Shown here: one piece after another, positions 10,600 to 20,204 of the stretch
Numbering within the stretch: the stretch's first letter is position 1
Layout of the letters: the number at the start of each line of letters is the position of its first letter
NCBI GenBank assembly: GCA_029256105.1
Contig: JAQSYO010000018.1
Coordinates: forward strand, 23,123 to 87,122
DNA length: 64,000 bases
Source: Herbinix sp.
Lineage (GTDB): Bacteria > Bacillota > Clostridia > Lachnospirales > Lachnospiraceae
Direction: 5' to 3'
Position numbers and translations under genes: made by a program
The notes under the pieces: model-generated
Told to the model about the DNA's origin: nothing
Databases searched by the model: none
Seen by the model: the letters and a program-made list of their open reading frames with translations, nothing else

Positions 10600-11661
10600 T
10601 TATCTACTATTTCTTATCATTTTCAAACTATTAATGCCAGATGCCATAACAAGCTTTCTCATAAGTGGAAAATACATAAACGGAGACTTTAGCACCTTCA
10701 GGTATAATTTAAGCCTCAAACCTAAGGTTTTTCTTCGATATGCAGTACAAGGATCAGAAACCTTCGCATTAAATATTTCACTCAAATAATAGCCCGAATT
10801 AAATGCACTGCTGATTCCTTCTAAAGAACTGGGACTAATAAATCCCGCAGCTTCACCTATTAAAAAGATATTATTTTTGCCTGTACAAAAATCATTAAGC
10901 TTTGATGGGCGAAGTACGAGGCAACTTTCTGTTCTCTGCGCCTTTCCAAAATTGATACCTAATTTCTCAAGTTGCTTTTTTTGATTATCAAAACGTGTAC
11001 GACATCCTTGTTTTGGATAAGCTCCTCCGAATATAAAATATCCATCCTTTGATATTGTCCACGAATAGCAATCCGTGTTTTCCGAATCAAAGATACATGA
11101 ATAAAACGGATTATGATTCTTTTCAGTAAACCATTGTTGTATTGAAACATAACTTCTAATTTTCTTGTTCGGATACAAATACCTTCGAACAAAAGAATTG
11201 GCACCGTCAGCTCCTACTATATATTTTGCAGATATCGTTTGTTTATTATTTTCATTCAAAAATTCAACATTATAATAATCTTCCTGCTTTTTGATACAAG
11301 TACATGAACAATTATCAAAAACATCAACTTTGTTTGGAATTAATGATTTTAGCCATAGATCAAATTTATGTCTATCAAGATTGATATAATACCGTTGGTA
11401 ATGCCGTGTAACACCGGTATCCAAATCTATCGTTCGAACAGCAAAAATCTGTGGATCGACAAGAACTTCTTTCGGCAATGTAAGACCAAAACGCGAAATC
11501 GATTTTTGCGCATCCATTGCTAATAATCCACCACATGGTTTTCGAAATCCTTTCTCATCAGATCTTTTTTTATCAATAACAGCAACCGAATATTCTTTGT
11601 TTAAAAGACGTGCAAGTGTCGCACCGGCTGGCCCTAACCCTACAATTATAATATCATACAA
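10600..11661 (-). CDS. FAD-dependent oxidoreductase, geranylgeranyl-reductase-like family
   Basis: MYDIIIVGLGPAGATLARLL (GxGxxG), KYIVGADGANSFVRR, NNIFLIGEAAGFISPSSLEGISSAF. Confidence 0.88.
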   Translation of the reverse strand: MYDIIIVGLGPAGATLARLLNKEYSVAVIDKKRSDEKGFRKPCGGLLAMDAQKSISRFGLTLPKEVLVDPQIFAVRTIDLDTGVTRHYQRYYINLDRHKFDLWLKSLIPNKVDVFDNCSCTCIKKQEDYYNVEFLNENNKQTISAKYIVGADGANSFVRRYLYPNKKIRSYVSIQQWFTEKNHNPFYSCIFDSENTDCYSWTISKDGYFIFGGAYPKQGCRTRFDNQKKQLEKLGINFGKAQRTESCLVLRPSKLNDFCTGKNNIFLIGEAAGFISPSSLEGISSAFNSGYYLSEIFNAKVSDPCTAYRRKTLGLRLKLYLKVLKSPFMYFPLMRKLVMASGINSLKMIRNSR

Positions 11662-11801
11662 TTAAAGCACCCCCTATTTCTATTATTTTATACAAGTCAT
11701 TTACCTATGCTTTGTAGGTACATACATATCAAGTGGAACTCGCTTTACTGGTGGAACTAATTACCCTGTTTATTGTAAATATAGCACAGCGCAAATTGAC
11801 T

Positions 11802-11842
11802 GTCAATAATATTTTATCGATTATCAATAAAATATTATTGAC
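11802..11842. repeat. 16-bp perfect inverted repeat with 9-nt loop
   Basis: GTCAATAATATTTTAT-cgattatca-ATAAAATATTATTGAC. Confidence 0.95.
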
Positions 11843-11861
11843 ATTAGATAATTTTCTTGCC

Positions 11862-11955
11862 AATAGCAAAGGTAGCAAAGGTGAAGGTAGCAAAGGATAG
11901 CAATTGAGGATAGCAATTGAGGTAGCAAAGGTAGCAAAGGTAACAAAGGCAACAA
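11862..11955. repeat. Imperfect tandem repeat of GGTAGCAAA-like 9-mers and GGATAGCAATTGA units
   Basis: Direct reading: tagcaaaggtagcaaaggtgaaggtagcaaaggatagcaattgaggatagcaattgaggtagcaaaggtagcaaagg. Confidence 0.9.
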
Positions 11956-11992
11956 CCAACTTAAATCACCATAAAAGTTTTCTTAGCTTCTA

Positions 11993-12026
11993 ATTGTCGA
12001 CTCTTTTATGTTCACGGGTTGACAAT
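11993..12026 (+). promoter_or_regulatory. Putative BirA operator overlapping the birA-bioY promoter
   Basis: ATTGTCGAC-N16-GTTGACAAT (8/9 complementary), matching the bipartite architecture of BirA operators; the right half contains -35 TTGACA (12019-12024) with TATACT at 12041-12046. Confidence 0.75.
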
Positions 12027-12076
12027 CATTTATATTATGATATACTAAATCATCATATATGATAAGGACGAGCCAT

Positions 12077-13060
12077 ATGGAATTAAAACATCAAGTTTTA
12101 AAGATTCTGGAAGAAAACAGAGGTAACACGATAAACGGAGCGAAGCTTGCAAGTGAGCTTTTCGTAACACGTAGCTCTATTTGGAAGGCGATGAAAGCCT
12201 TACAAAAGGATGGATACCGTATAGAAGCTGTAACAAATAAGGGATATTGTCTACTTCAACACAATGATATCGTATCGGTGGAAAGTATTACTCCATTTTT
12301 GAGAGAGGAAGCTGTAAACTTTGTTCTTGATGTTCGGCAAAGTGTAACCTCGACGAACACTATAGCAAAGGAATTGGCTGCTCAAGGAGCCAAAGAAGGT
12401 ACCGTAATAATTGCAAGGGAACAGACGGAAGGTCGCGGTCGTATGGGACGTTCCTTTTATTCTCCAAATTCCTCTGGGATTTATTTTACGATTATCCTTA
12501 GACCAACGCTTAATTTGGAAGATTCCCTCTTAATCACTACAGCTACTGCGGTTGCAGTTTCTCGTGCTATAGAAGCAGTAGCTAAAGTAAATGCAGTAAT
12601 AAAGTGGGTGAATGACATCTTTGTAGCCGGAAAGAAGGTCTGTGGAATATTGACCGAAGCTTCATTAAACTTTGAAAATGGTAGGTTAGAATATGCAGTT
12701 GTTGGTATCGGAATAAATATAGAAACCAAAGATTTTCCTGATAATATTCAGCAGATAGCAGGTTCCTTATTCTCCGATAAACCGAGTGACACACCTATAA
12801 CTTCAATGTTGGTAGCTGAAATACTTAATAACATATCCAGCTGTATGAATTCTCTAACCGATAAAAAATATTTAGAGGATTACCGTAAGCGTTCCTTTCT
12901 AATTGGAAAAGAAATTCTTGTATTAAAAGGTAGCATATCGAGATCTGCTAGAGCGATTGATATCGATGAAAAAGCAAGGTTAGTCGTGGAATATGAAGAT
13001 AAATCCACGGAAGCACTTGTTTCTGGGGAAGTGAGTATTCGACCTATTAATAAAAGCTAA
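12077..13060 (+). CDS. birA: Bifunctional biotin-[acetyl-CoA-carboxylase] ligase / biotin operon repressor
   Basis: N-terminal HTH (GAKLASELFVTRSSIWKAMKALQKDGY), GRGRMGRSFYSP catalytic loop, KWVNDIFVAGKKVCGIL. Start at ATG 12077 with AAGGA. Confidence 0.95.
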   Translation: MELKHQVLKILEENRGNTINGAKLASELFVTRSSIWKAMKALQKDGYRIEAVTNKGYCLLQHNDIVSVESITPFLREEAVNFVLDVRQSVTSTNTIAKELAAQGAKEGTVIIAREQTEGRGRMGRSFYSPNSSGIYFTIILRPTLNLEDSLLITTATAVAVSRAIEAVAKVNAVIKWVNDIFVAGKKVCGILTEASLNFENGRLEYAVVGIGINIETKDFPDNIQQIAGSLFSDKPSDTPITSMLVAEILNNISSCMNSLTDKKYLEDYRKRSFLIGKEILVLKGSISRSARAIDIDEKARLVVEYEDKSTEALVSGEVSIRPINKS

Positions 13061-13120
13061 GTCAAAAATGAAAGATTATATAAATCAAAACAATCCAACA
13101 TCTTACGAAAGGAATGTACT

Positions 13121-13768
13121 TTGTTGACAAACTTGATATTCGATATTCCAAATATCAATTTTATCTTAACACCGGTACAATATAAAAAAATGAATAATTC
13201 GAATTTAACAAAAGTAACCTTTAAAACTCAAAAAATAAGCACCAAGGATCTAGTAATGACCGCAATGTTTACTGCAGTTATCTGCGTTATGGCTCAAATT
13301 TCGATACCGACACAACCAATACCTTTTACTTTATCTCTGTTTGCTATATTTTTAACAGGTGCTCTTCTATCTCCACGCTATGCTTTCCTGTCCGTATTAG
13401 TATATCTGTTATTGGGAGCATTCGGACTTCCCGTTTTTGCTGGCTTTAAAGGTGGTCCGGACAGATTAGTCGGAATGACTGGCGGTTATCTTATGTCTTA
13501 TCCTCTTATGGCACTCATTATTGCCTTATGTTATAGGTACATAAAAAAATATAAAGTTTTAGCTTTATCCATCGGTATGATTGTATCCTTATTTCTCTGC
13601 TATTTATTAGGAACCCTATGGTTTATGAATGTGTCAGGTAATAACTTATATACCTCTCTTACTTTATGCGTATTTCCATATGTATTATTTGATATAATGA
13701 AAATTGTACTGGCTATTTCCATTAGTATGGTTATTAGAAAAACAGCGCTGAAGAGTTATAGGATATAA
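13121..13768 (+). CDS. bioY: Biotin transporter S component BioY (TTG start)
   Basis: MTAMFTAVICVMAQISIPTQPIPFTLSLFAIFLTGALLSPRYAFLSVLVYLLLGAFGLPVFAGFKGG...GMTGGYLMSYP is typical BioY; AAAGGA upstream of TTG 13121. Confidence 0.92.
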   Translation: MLTNLIFDIPNINFILTPVQYKKMNNSNLTKVTFKTQKISTKDLVMTAMFTAVICVMAQISIPTQPIPFTLSLFAIFLTGALLSPRYAFLSVLVYLLLGAFGLPVFAGFKGGPDRLVGMTGGYLMSYPLMALIIALCYRYIKKYKVLALSIGMIVSLFLCYLLGTLWFMNVSGNNLYTSLTLCVFPYVLFDIMKIVLAISISMVIRKTALKSYRI

Positions 13769-13851
13769 ATCATAAGTCAATCTGTATTCGCTACTCTTGT
13801 TGGTACAAACAGATTATATAATGAAATTCATAATAGAATATAGAATTATAA

Positions 13852-13890
13852 ATGAGGGGCAGAAAAATCTGCCCCTCATTCTATATCTTA
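13852..13890 (+). terminator. Intrinsic terminator after bioY
   Basis: ATGAGGGGCAGA-AAAA-TCTGCCCCTCAT, between convergent genes. Confidence 0.85.
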
Positions 13891-13911
13891 CTATACTTTT
13901 GTTAATTTCTA

Positions 13912-16900
13912 CTACATCGGAGCAAATAATTCCTCCAACTCCTCCTTGGACAAAGTATTAATAAATACTTCTTTGGAACTGATAATAGAATCGGATAGTT
14001 CTTTCTTCTTTCTCTGTAGCTTGAAGATCTTCTCTTCAATCGTTCCCTTCGTAATCAGTTTCATAACATGTACCTTATTCTGTTGGCCAATACGATAAGC
14101 ACGATCGGTTGCTTGGTCTTCCACTGCTGGGTTCCACCAGGGATCATAATGAATTACAGTGTCTGCACCTGTAAGATTTAATCCAGTACCTCCCGCTTTT
14201 AAGGAGATCAAGAATACCTTTCCTTCCCCTGCATTAAAGCGTTTTACATAATCATTTCGATCATGTGTCGGTGTAGAGCCTTCAAGATAAAAATAGGGAA
14301 TGTCCAAATCCTTTAATTCATTCTCAATGATTCGTAACATTGAGGTGAATTGAGAAAATACCAAGATGCGATGATCATTGGCAATCGCTTCCGGGATAAT
14401 CTCCATTAAAAGCTCTAATTTACCACTACCACCCTGATAATTATCAATAAAAGTGGAAGGATGACAGCAGATCTGGCGAAGTCTCGTAAGCGCTGCCAAA
14501 ATCTTAATTCTGTTCTTCTCAACACCACTTTCTTCAATATCAGAATGTAACTCACTACGAATATTCTCTAGATAAGACAGATAAACTAGCTTCTGTCCCT
14601 CCGATAATTCGGTCAACATCTTCGTCTCATATTTATCAGGCAATTCGGTTAATACATCCTTTTTCATACGTCGCAAAATAAAAGGTGTAATATGTTGGTG
14701 AAGATCACTTAAAGCCTCCGTGTCTTCCTTTAATATCGGCTTTTCATATAGCTCCACGAATCGAGTATGGCTGTTCAGGTATTCTGGCATAATAAAATCA
14801 AAGATAGACCATAGTTCGGACAAACTATTCTCAATCGGTGTTCCGGTAAGGGCAAAGCGGTGATTCGCACGAAGCCTTTTTACTGATTTTGCATTCAGAG
14901 AGGAGTCATTTTTGATAAACTGCGCCTCATCGATAAAAACAGTATGAAAATCGATTTTCTCATAGCTTGTGATGTCTCTTCGGATAAGTGGATATGAAGT
15001 AATTAAAACATCATAATCTAAATATTTCTCGATGGATTCCTGCCGTTCTGGAGGTGTCCCAGTTATAACTAATGCTTTTAAATGCGGAGCAAAGTTCTCT
15101 ATTTCATCCTGCCAATTATATATCAAAGAGGTAGGACACACAATTAAATGATGTACTCGCTTTTCTTTATTTATCTCCGATGCGATATAGACGATGGACT
15201 GAAGTGTCTTACCAAGACCCATATCATCTGCCAATATGCCACCCAATTCATTCGCTGCTAAGGTTCTTAACCATTTATAACCAGTAAACTGATATGGCCG
15301 TAAGTCTGCAAGTATTCCCTCCGGTAAGGTATACTCCGTCTGCGCAGGATTAAGGATTTTCTCGGTTAATGCCAAAAAGTCCCTATCCCGTTCAAATTCA
15401 AATTCTTTCTCTGAAAAAGCCTTATCCAGATAGACAGCATGTTGTTTCTCCAGTAAAAGTGCTTCCTCCTTTAAATTCTTATCACTGACATTCAAGGAAT
15501 TTAAGATATGGGATACTTCACTAATCGTCTTATCTTCAAGATTAATAAAGCTTCCGTTTTTCAGTCGGTAATATTTCTTTTTAATTTGGTAGGAATGTAA
15601 TAAGTCCTTTAATTCCTCCTTGGGAACCTCGTCAAAGGCAAGATCCAGTTCTAGCATATTAAATTCTGAATTCATGCGGACTCCAGCTTTAAAACTTCCA
15701 GGAGCACGAATTCCCAGGCGACGGAAATCCTCGGAATAGAAAAGTGATGCTTTCTCTTCTAATTCCATTACCCTACCGGATAAGAATTCATATATTTTTT
15801 CTTCGTCTTTCAGTAAATAAAAGTTCTTATAAGGAACGAAACCCTGCTTTAGGAGCTCAGATATAATGGAATCCTCTTTTTCTCTTTGACGAACAATGAT
15901 ATAGGAACCTGCCGCTGCATTTCCAAAGGAATTGAATTCATATTCTCCATACTTATATTTTAACTCTGCTTTAATTCCGGTCTTATATTTATCAAAATAA
16001 AGCTTAGCTTCCATGTCACAGGTAATATATCTGCTTTTCAGTTCTTCCGGTACGTCCAGAACCATAGTCTCACTGATGCGTGGTAATACATGCTCTAAAA
16101 AGCTTGTCTTACTTTCACCACGAAAAACGAGGGGTTCCTTATCCTTCCCAAGACTATTATAAAAAGGCTTAAAATTACGTATAAACTTTTTATCCGGAAG
16201 ATATATTGCACCGTCAAAATAAAGAAGCTCTCCGGTTTCTGTAATCGGAAGTACTGCTTCCTTCCCTTGATAATCCACAGTAACAGAATCTTCATCCAGT
16301 GTAAGTTGATAAGATATTTTCGGATTTCCCCTTATAAATTCCACATCAGTATAAACCTTTCCATATAATTCCAAGGTTATCGTATTTTCCTTTATAATAT
16401 CTAGCAATTTAATCAGCATATTCTTCGTAATAAACATCTGTGCCTTCGAAAATATCTTCGAAAAATGGGTGCTGTCAATAACCTCCTGGATTTCATATAC
16501 TTCAAGTAAATAATCTAGAATATCCAGAGAAATTGCATCGAATGTACTCTCACCATGAACAAATTTAAATTCTTTTCCTATGGCAAAGCTCTCATGATGA
16601 TAGATATCGGATAAAAATTTCTTAATAGTTTGAATTTTATATTTACGGCTACTACCACCACGCAAGGAAGCCATGGCTCTTCCGTTTTCACCTTTTAATA
16701 TAGATGGAATGCTTACGATTACTTCTAACCCAAAGGTTTCACCAACCAGTACGGAATCCTCCTGTGATACAAAGTAATCAAGTAATTGCATTACCTTACG
16801 CTCCTCAGGGTTCTTCGATTCCGTAAGTAAGGCACGCTCCTGATATTTAAGTACAAATAATAAAGCAGCGACCACATGCTTGCAGGCGCCTTGATCCTTT

Positions 16901-17124
16901 AGTCTAGATGGACAATTACAACTATAATCAAAGGAGCCGTCCTCCTGCTCATCCACAGTCACAGAATAATTATAATTACCTTTTACCACCAAACGATATT
17001 GTTTGTTTGAATTTGAATATGTTGCATTTGAGATGCGATTATCTTTATAGTATTGTAAACCCCTAGCATATATAGTATCATTTGATGCTAAGTTTCGTAT
17101 TCCTGTACGCGAAATCTGTATCAT
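13912..17124 (-). CDS. SNF2-family DEAD/DEAH helicase with N-terminal SWIM zinc finger
   Basis: CNCPSRLKDQGACKHVVAALLFVLKY (SWIM); GGILADDMGLGKTLQSIVYIAS; FIDEAQFIKN; LTGTPIENSLSELWSIFDFI; LISLKAGGTGLNLTGADTVIHYDPWWNPAVEDQATDRAYRIGQ. Confidence 0.96.
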   Translation of the reverse strand: MIQISRTGIRNLASNDTIYARGLQYYKDNRISNATYSNSNKQYRLVVKGNYNYSVTVDEQEDGSFDYSCNCPSRLKDQGACKHVVAALLFVLKYQERALLTESKNPEERKVMQLLDYFVSQEDSVLVGETFGLEVIVSIPSILKGENGRAMASLRGGSSRKYKIQTIKKFLSDIYHHESFAIGKEFKFVHGESTFDAISLDILDYLLEVYEIQEVIDSTHFSKIFSKAQMFITKNMLIKLLDIIKENTITLELYGKVYTDVEFIRGNPKISYQLTLDEDSVTVDYQGKEAVLPITETGELLYFDGAIYLPDKKFIRNFKPFYNSLGKDKEPLVFRGESKTSFLEHVLPRISETMVLDVPEELKSRYITCDMEAKLYFDKYKTGIKAELKYKYGEYEFNSFGNAAAGSYIIVRQREKEDSIISELLKQGFVPYKNFYLLKDEEKIYEFLSGRVMELEEKASLFYSEDFRRLGIRAPGSFKAGVRMNSEFNMLELDLAFDEVPKEELKDLLHSYQIKKKYYRLKNGSFINLEDKTISEVSHILNSLNVSDKNLKEEALLLEKQHAVYLDKAFSEKEFEFERDRDFLALTEKILNPAQTEYTLPEGILADLRPYQFTGYKWLRTLAANELGGILADDMGLGKTLQSIVYIASEINKEKRVHHLIVCPTSLIYNWQDEIENFAPHLKALVITGTPPERQESIEKYLDYDVLITSYPLIRRDITSYEKIDFHTVFIDEAQFIKNDSSLNAKSVKRLRANHRFALTGTPIENSLSELWSIFDFIMPEYLNSHTRFVELYEKPILKEDTEALSDLHQHITPFILRRMKKDVLTELPDKYETKMLTELSEGQKLVYLSYLENIRSELHSDIEESGVEKNRIKILAALTRLRQICCHPSTFIDNYQGGSGKLELLMEIIPEAIANDHRILVFSQFTSMLRIIENELKDLDIPYFYLEGSTPTHDRNDYVKRFNAGEGKVFLISLKAGGTGLNLTGADTVIHYDPWWNPAVEDQATDRAYRIGQQNKVHVMKLITKGTIEEKIFKLQRKKKELSDSIISSKEVFINTLSKEELEELFAPM

Positions 17125-17243
17125 ATACGCACACCTTTCCTAAATTGTATCTTACTATTATAACACAATTTAAAGGAAAAGTGTAAATCATTTTGATGAA
17201 ATTTAATTCAAGGGGAAATTAATCTATCAAATATGTAAAATAC

Positions 17244-17287
17244 AAAAAAGAGAGCATCTCTACCGTCTAAGCAGATACTCTCTTTTT
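17244..17287. terminator. Hairpin with A/T tracts, terminator-like
   Basis: AAAAAGAGAG...CTCTCTTTTT. Confidence 0.5.
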
Positions 17288-17360
17288 ATATTAAATTATT
17301 CATCATATTTTGGTACATGCCATCCCATCTTCAGAATATGCTTTGAAATGTATCGCAAAG

Positions 17361-17520
17361 CGTTTGGTGATCAGTACCAACCTTTCTAATAAATTGTTTG
17401 AGGTATAACATAAAGTTTCTGGTGGTTTGTACCGTCCTTTCTTTAATATTTTGCTTTGGGTAAATCGCTTATGTGTTTGGCGGTCTGTACCTTCCTTTCG
17501 CAATATTTTTTGTAACTATC
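17361..17520. repeat. Three degenerate ~57-bp repeats
   Basis: GTTTGGTGATCAGTACCAACCTTTC..., GTTTCTGGTGGTTTGTACCGTCCTTTC..., GTGTTTGGCGGTCTGTACCTTCCTTTC...; a possible fourth, more diverged copy near 17307. Confidence 0.75.
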
Positions 17521-17669
17521 TATAGTAATCCTTCGTGAAACTGAAGGAAATTACTTTTAAATTCACTATAAACCAACTTATATTTTTTCTTTTCCTTTCC
17601 ATATTTTTATTATAACTAATCTCTTCTTACTTCTCATAGGGCTTACACTTTTCATGATTTTTATCTTTA

Positions 17670-18550
17670 CAATTAATAGGACACATTCCTTACAATTAAT
17701 CATTATCTTTAAGAGTTTCATCTTATCTATTCATTGGACTCATTCCTTATAATTAATCATTATCTTTAAGAATTTCATCTTATCTATTCATTGGACTCAT
17801 TCCTTATAATTTTATTTTAACCATACTTTTTCTTCTTCTTTTCGATTGAACTTATTACTAATAATCATATTTTATCTTTATGAATTTCATCATGCTAAGT
17901 CATTGGACTCATTCCTTTAATCATTATTTTTTTAGGAAATTCATTTTATTAATTCATTGGACCCATTCCTTATATTAGCTTTATATCTCTAAGAAGCACT
18001 CTTTACAAAAATTATATATCTTTAAGAATTTCAGCTTACTAATTCATTGGACTCATTCCTTATAATTATTTTTCTTTAAGAAATTCATTTTACTATTTCA
18101 TTGGACTCATTCCTTCTAATTAACTTTCTTTAAGAAATTTATTTTACTAATTCATTGGACTCATTCCTTATAGTAGGATTAAATATCTACGAATTGCTTT
18201 TTTTATAAGTATTATTTTACTCTAAGAATTTCAGCTTACTATTTCATTGGAATCAATTTTTAATTATTTTATTCTTCAATAAATTCATCTACCTATTCAT
18301 TGGACTCATTCCTTATAATAATTTTAATTCACTAAGAATTGCTTTTTCTAAGTATTATTTACTTTATGAATTTTAGCTTACTATTTCATAATCTTTTTTT
18401 AAGTATTTCATTTTTATGAAATTCATTTTACCTATTCATTGGACTCATTCCTTTAAGTACTTTTCTTAAGAATTTTATATCATTTTTCTTTGGAATTTTT
18501 ACTTTTGAGTATTTCATTTTACCTTTTCATTGGACTCAATCCTTTCAGTA
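17670..18550. repeat. Degenerate array of a 20-nt core TTCATTGGACTCATTCCTTA in ~54/57- and ~90-nt units
   Basis: Near-identical cores at 17730, 17787, 17900, 17953, 18043, 18097, 18151, 18296, 18435, 18526; degenerate cores near 17677, 17841, 18243, 18383. Inter-core segments also share TTTAAGAATTTCAT/GCTTACTA. Confidence 0.95.
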
Positions 18551-18847
18551 GATTAGCTATTCAGCTTGATTTGTTTTTTATTGTTTGTTATGAGTTAATA
18601 TTACACCACAATATATATCTTGTCAATACAATTATCTGTTAATTTTAAATTATTTTTATAATTGTTGTTATACGCTGTAATTATCTGTCATTTCGGTTAA
18701 CTATTAATTGAAATGTATTATATTGGAAGCCAAATCATCCAATTTCAAGTTATTTTCAAAAAGAAAATTACTAATTGAAATTTGCAAAGATTTATATTAC
18801 AATGTTTAGTTAGGAAATGAAAACAATAACAACATATGGAGGTGTCT

Positions 18848-19762
18848 ATGAAACATATTATCAGTCCAACTGACCTTTCTGTTTCTGAGCTAAGCGAGCT
18901 TCTTGATTTATCCGAAGAGATAATACTAAACCCAAAGAAATTCGCCGATGTGTGCCGGGGTAAGAAGCTGGCCACTCTATTCTATGAACCGAGTACACGA
19001 ACCCGACTAAGTTTTGAGGCTGCAATGCTTAATCTTGGTGGCAACATCTTAGGATTCTCATCTGCTGATTCTAGTTCAGCAGCCAAAGGTGAAAGCGTTG
19101 CCGATACAATTCGAGTTATTTCCTCTTATGCTGATATTTGTGCTATACGTCATCCCAAAGAAGGCGCCCCCTACGTTGCTTCTACCTATTCTACTATTCC
19201 AGTTATCAATGCCGGAGACGGCGGTCATAATCATCCCACACAAACCTTCACTGATTTATTAACAATTAAAAATCTCAAAGGACGATTAAATAATTTAACC
19301 GTTGGCTTTTGTGGTGACCTAAAATTCGGCCGTACGGTACACTCCTTAATTAATGCATTAGCAAGATATGAAAACATTAATCTAGTATTAATTTCACCGG
19401 AAGAGCTACGAGTACCTGCCTACATCCGTGAAGAAGTACTCAAGACAAACAATATTCCTTATACGGAAGTTCGAGATCTTGAGGCAGCAATGCCGAGTCT
19501 TGACATACTTTATATGACAAGAGTACAAAAGGAACGTTTCTTCAATGAAGAAGATTATATCCGTTTAAAAGACATATATATCCTTGATGATAAGAAAATG
19601 ACCTTTGCCAAGAAGGACATGCTAGTACTCCATCCCCTACCAAGAGTAAATGAAATTGCAACCGAGGTTGACGATGATCCACGTGCAGTATACTTTAAGC
19701 AGGCGGAGTTTGGCGTATACGTAAGAATGGCTCTGATTATGAAATTATTGGAGGTGCTATAA
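18848..19762 (+). CDS. pyrB: Aspartate carbamoyltransferase catalytic subunit
   Basis: [55 protein letters not shown]. Start ATG 18848 after GGAGGT. Confidence 0.97.
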   Translation: MKHIISPTDLSVSELSELLDLSEEIILNPKKFADVCRGKKLATLFYEPSTRTRLSFEAAMLNLGGNILGFSSADSSSAAKGESVADTIRVISSYADICAIRHPKEGAPYVASTYSTIPVINAGDGGHNHPTQTFTDLLTIKNLKGRLNNLTVGFCGDLKFGRTVHSLINALARYENINLVLISPEELRVPAYIREEVLKTNNIPYTEVRDLEAAMPSLDILYMTRVQKERFFNEEDYIRLKDIYILDDKKMTFAKKDMLVLHPLPRVNEIATEVDDDPRAVYFKQAEFGVYVRMALIMKLLEVL

Positions 19763-20190
19763 TGTTAAATATCGGTGTATTAAATCAAGGAATCGTAATT
19801 GATCATATTAAAGCTGGCGGTGCAATGAAGATTTACTCCTATCTTAACCTTGAAAACTTGGATTGTTCTGTCGCTATTATCAAAAATGCAAAAAGTAGTA
19901 AGATGGGTAAGAAGGATATTATTAAGATTGAGGGAACTCTTGAGAATCTGGATTTGGATATTCTAGGTGCATTGGATCACCAAATCACGATTGATGTTAT
20001 TGAAAATGGTATTATAATCGAAAAGAAAAATCCAAAGTTACCGGAACGCGTTAATAATGTATTAAAATGTAAAAACCCAAGGTGCATCACCTCAGTAGAA
20101 CCTGGTATAAATCATACCTTTAAGCTGACAGATCGTGCAAATGGAGTTTATCGCTGCTGTTATTGTGAGCAGGCGTTTGATAGGCGATAA
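19762..20190 (+). CDS. pyrI: Aspartate carbamoyltransferase regulatory subunit
   Basis: GIVIDHIKAGGAMKIYSYL; zinc ligands CKNPRC...CCYC; start overlaps pyrB stop (TAATG). Confidence 0.95.
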   Translation: MLNIGVLNQGIVIDHIKAGGAMKIYSYLNLENLDCSVAIIKNAKSSKMGKKDIIKIEGTLENLDLDILGALDHQITIDVIENGIIIEKKNPKLPERVNNVLKCKNPRCITSVEPGINHTFKLTDRANGVYRCCYCEQAFDRR

Positions 20191-20204
20191 TTCTTAGGCT
20201 GTGT

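Noticed and set aside
11729-11959. 76-aa minus-strand ORF
   Set aside because: Translation of the GGTAGCAAA repeat tract and palindrome; no RBS or domain.
17303-17503. 66-aa minus-strand ORF over the ~57-bp repeats
   Set aside because: Repeat unit lengths (54, 58, 48) are not all multiples of three and no conserved peptide repeat results.
17670-18550. CRISPR array
   Set aside because: 20-nt cores recur, but spacing is irregular (53-145 nt), the 'spacers' are related to each other, and no cas genes are present.
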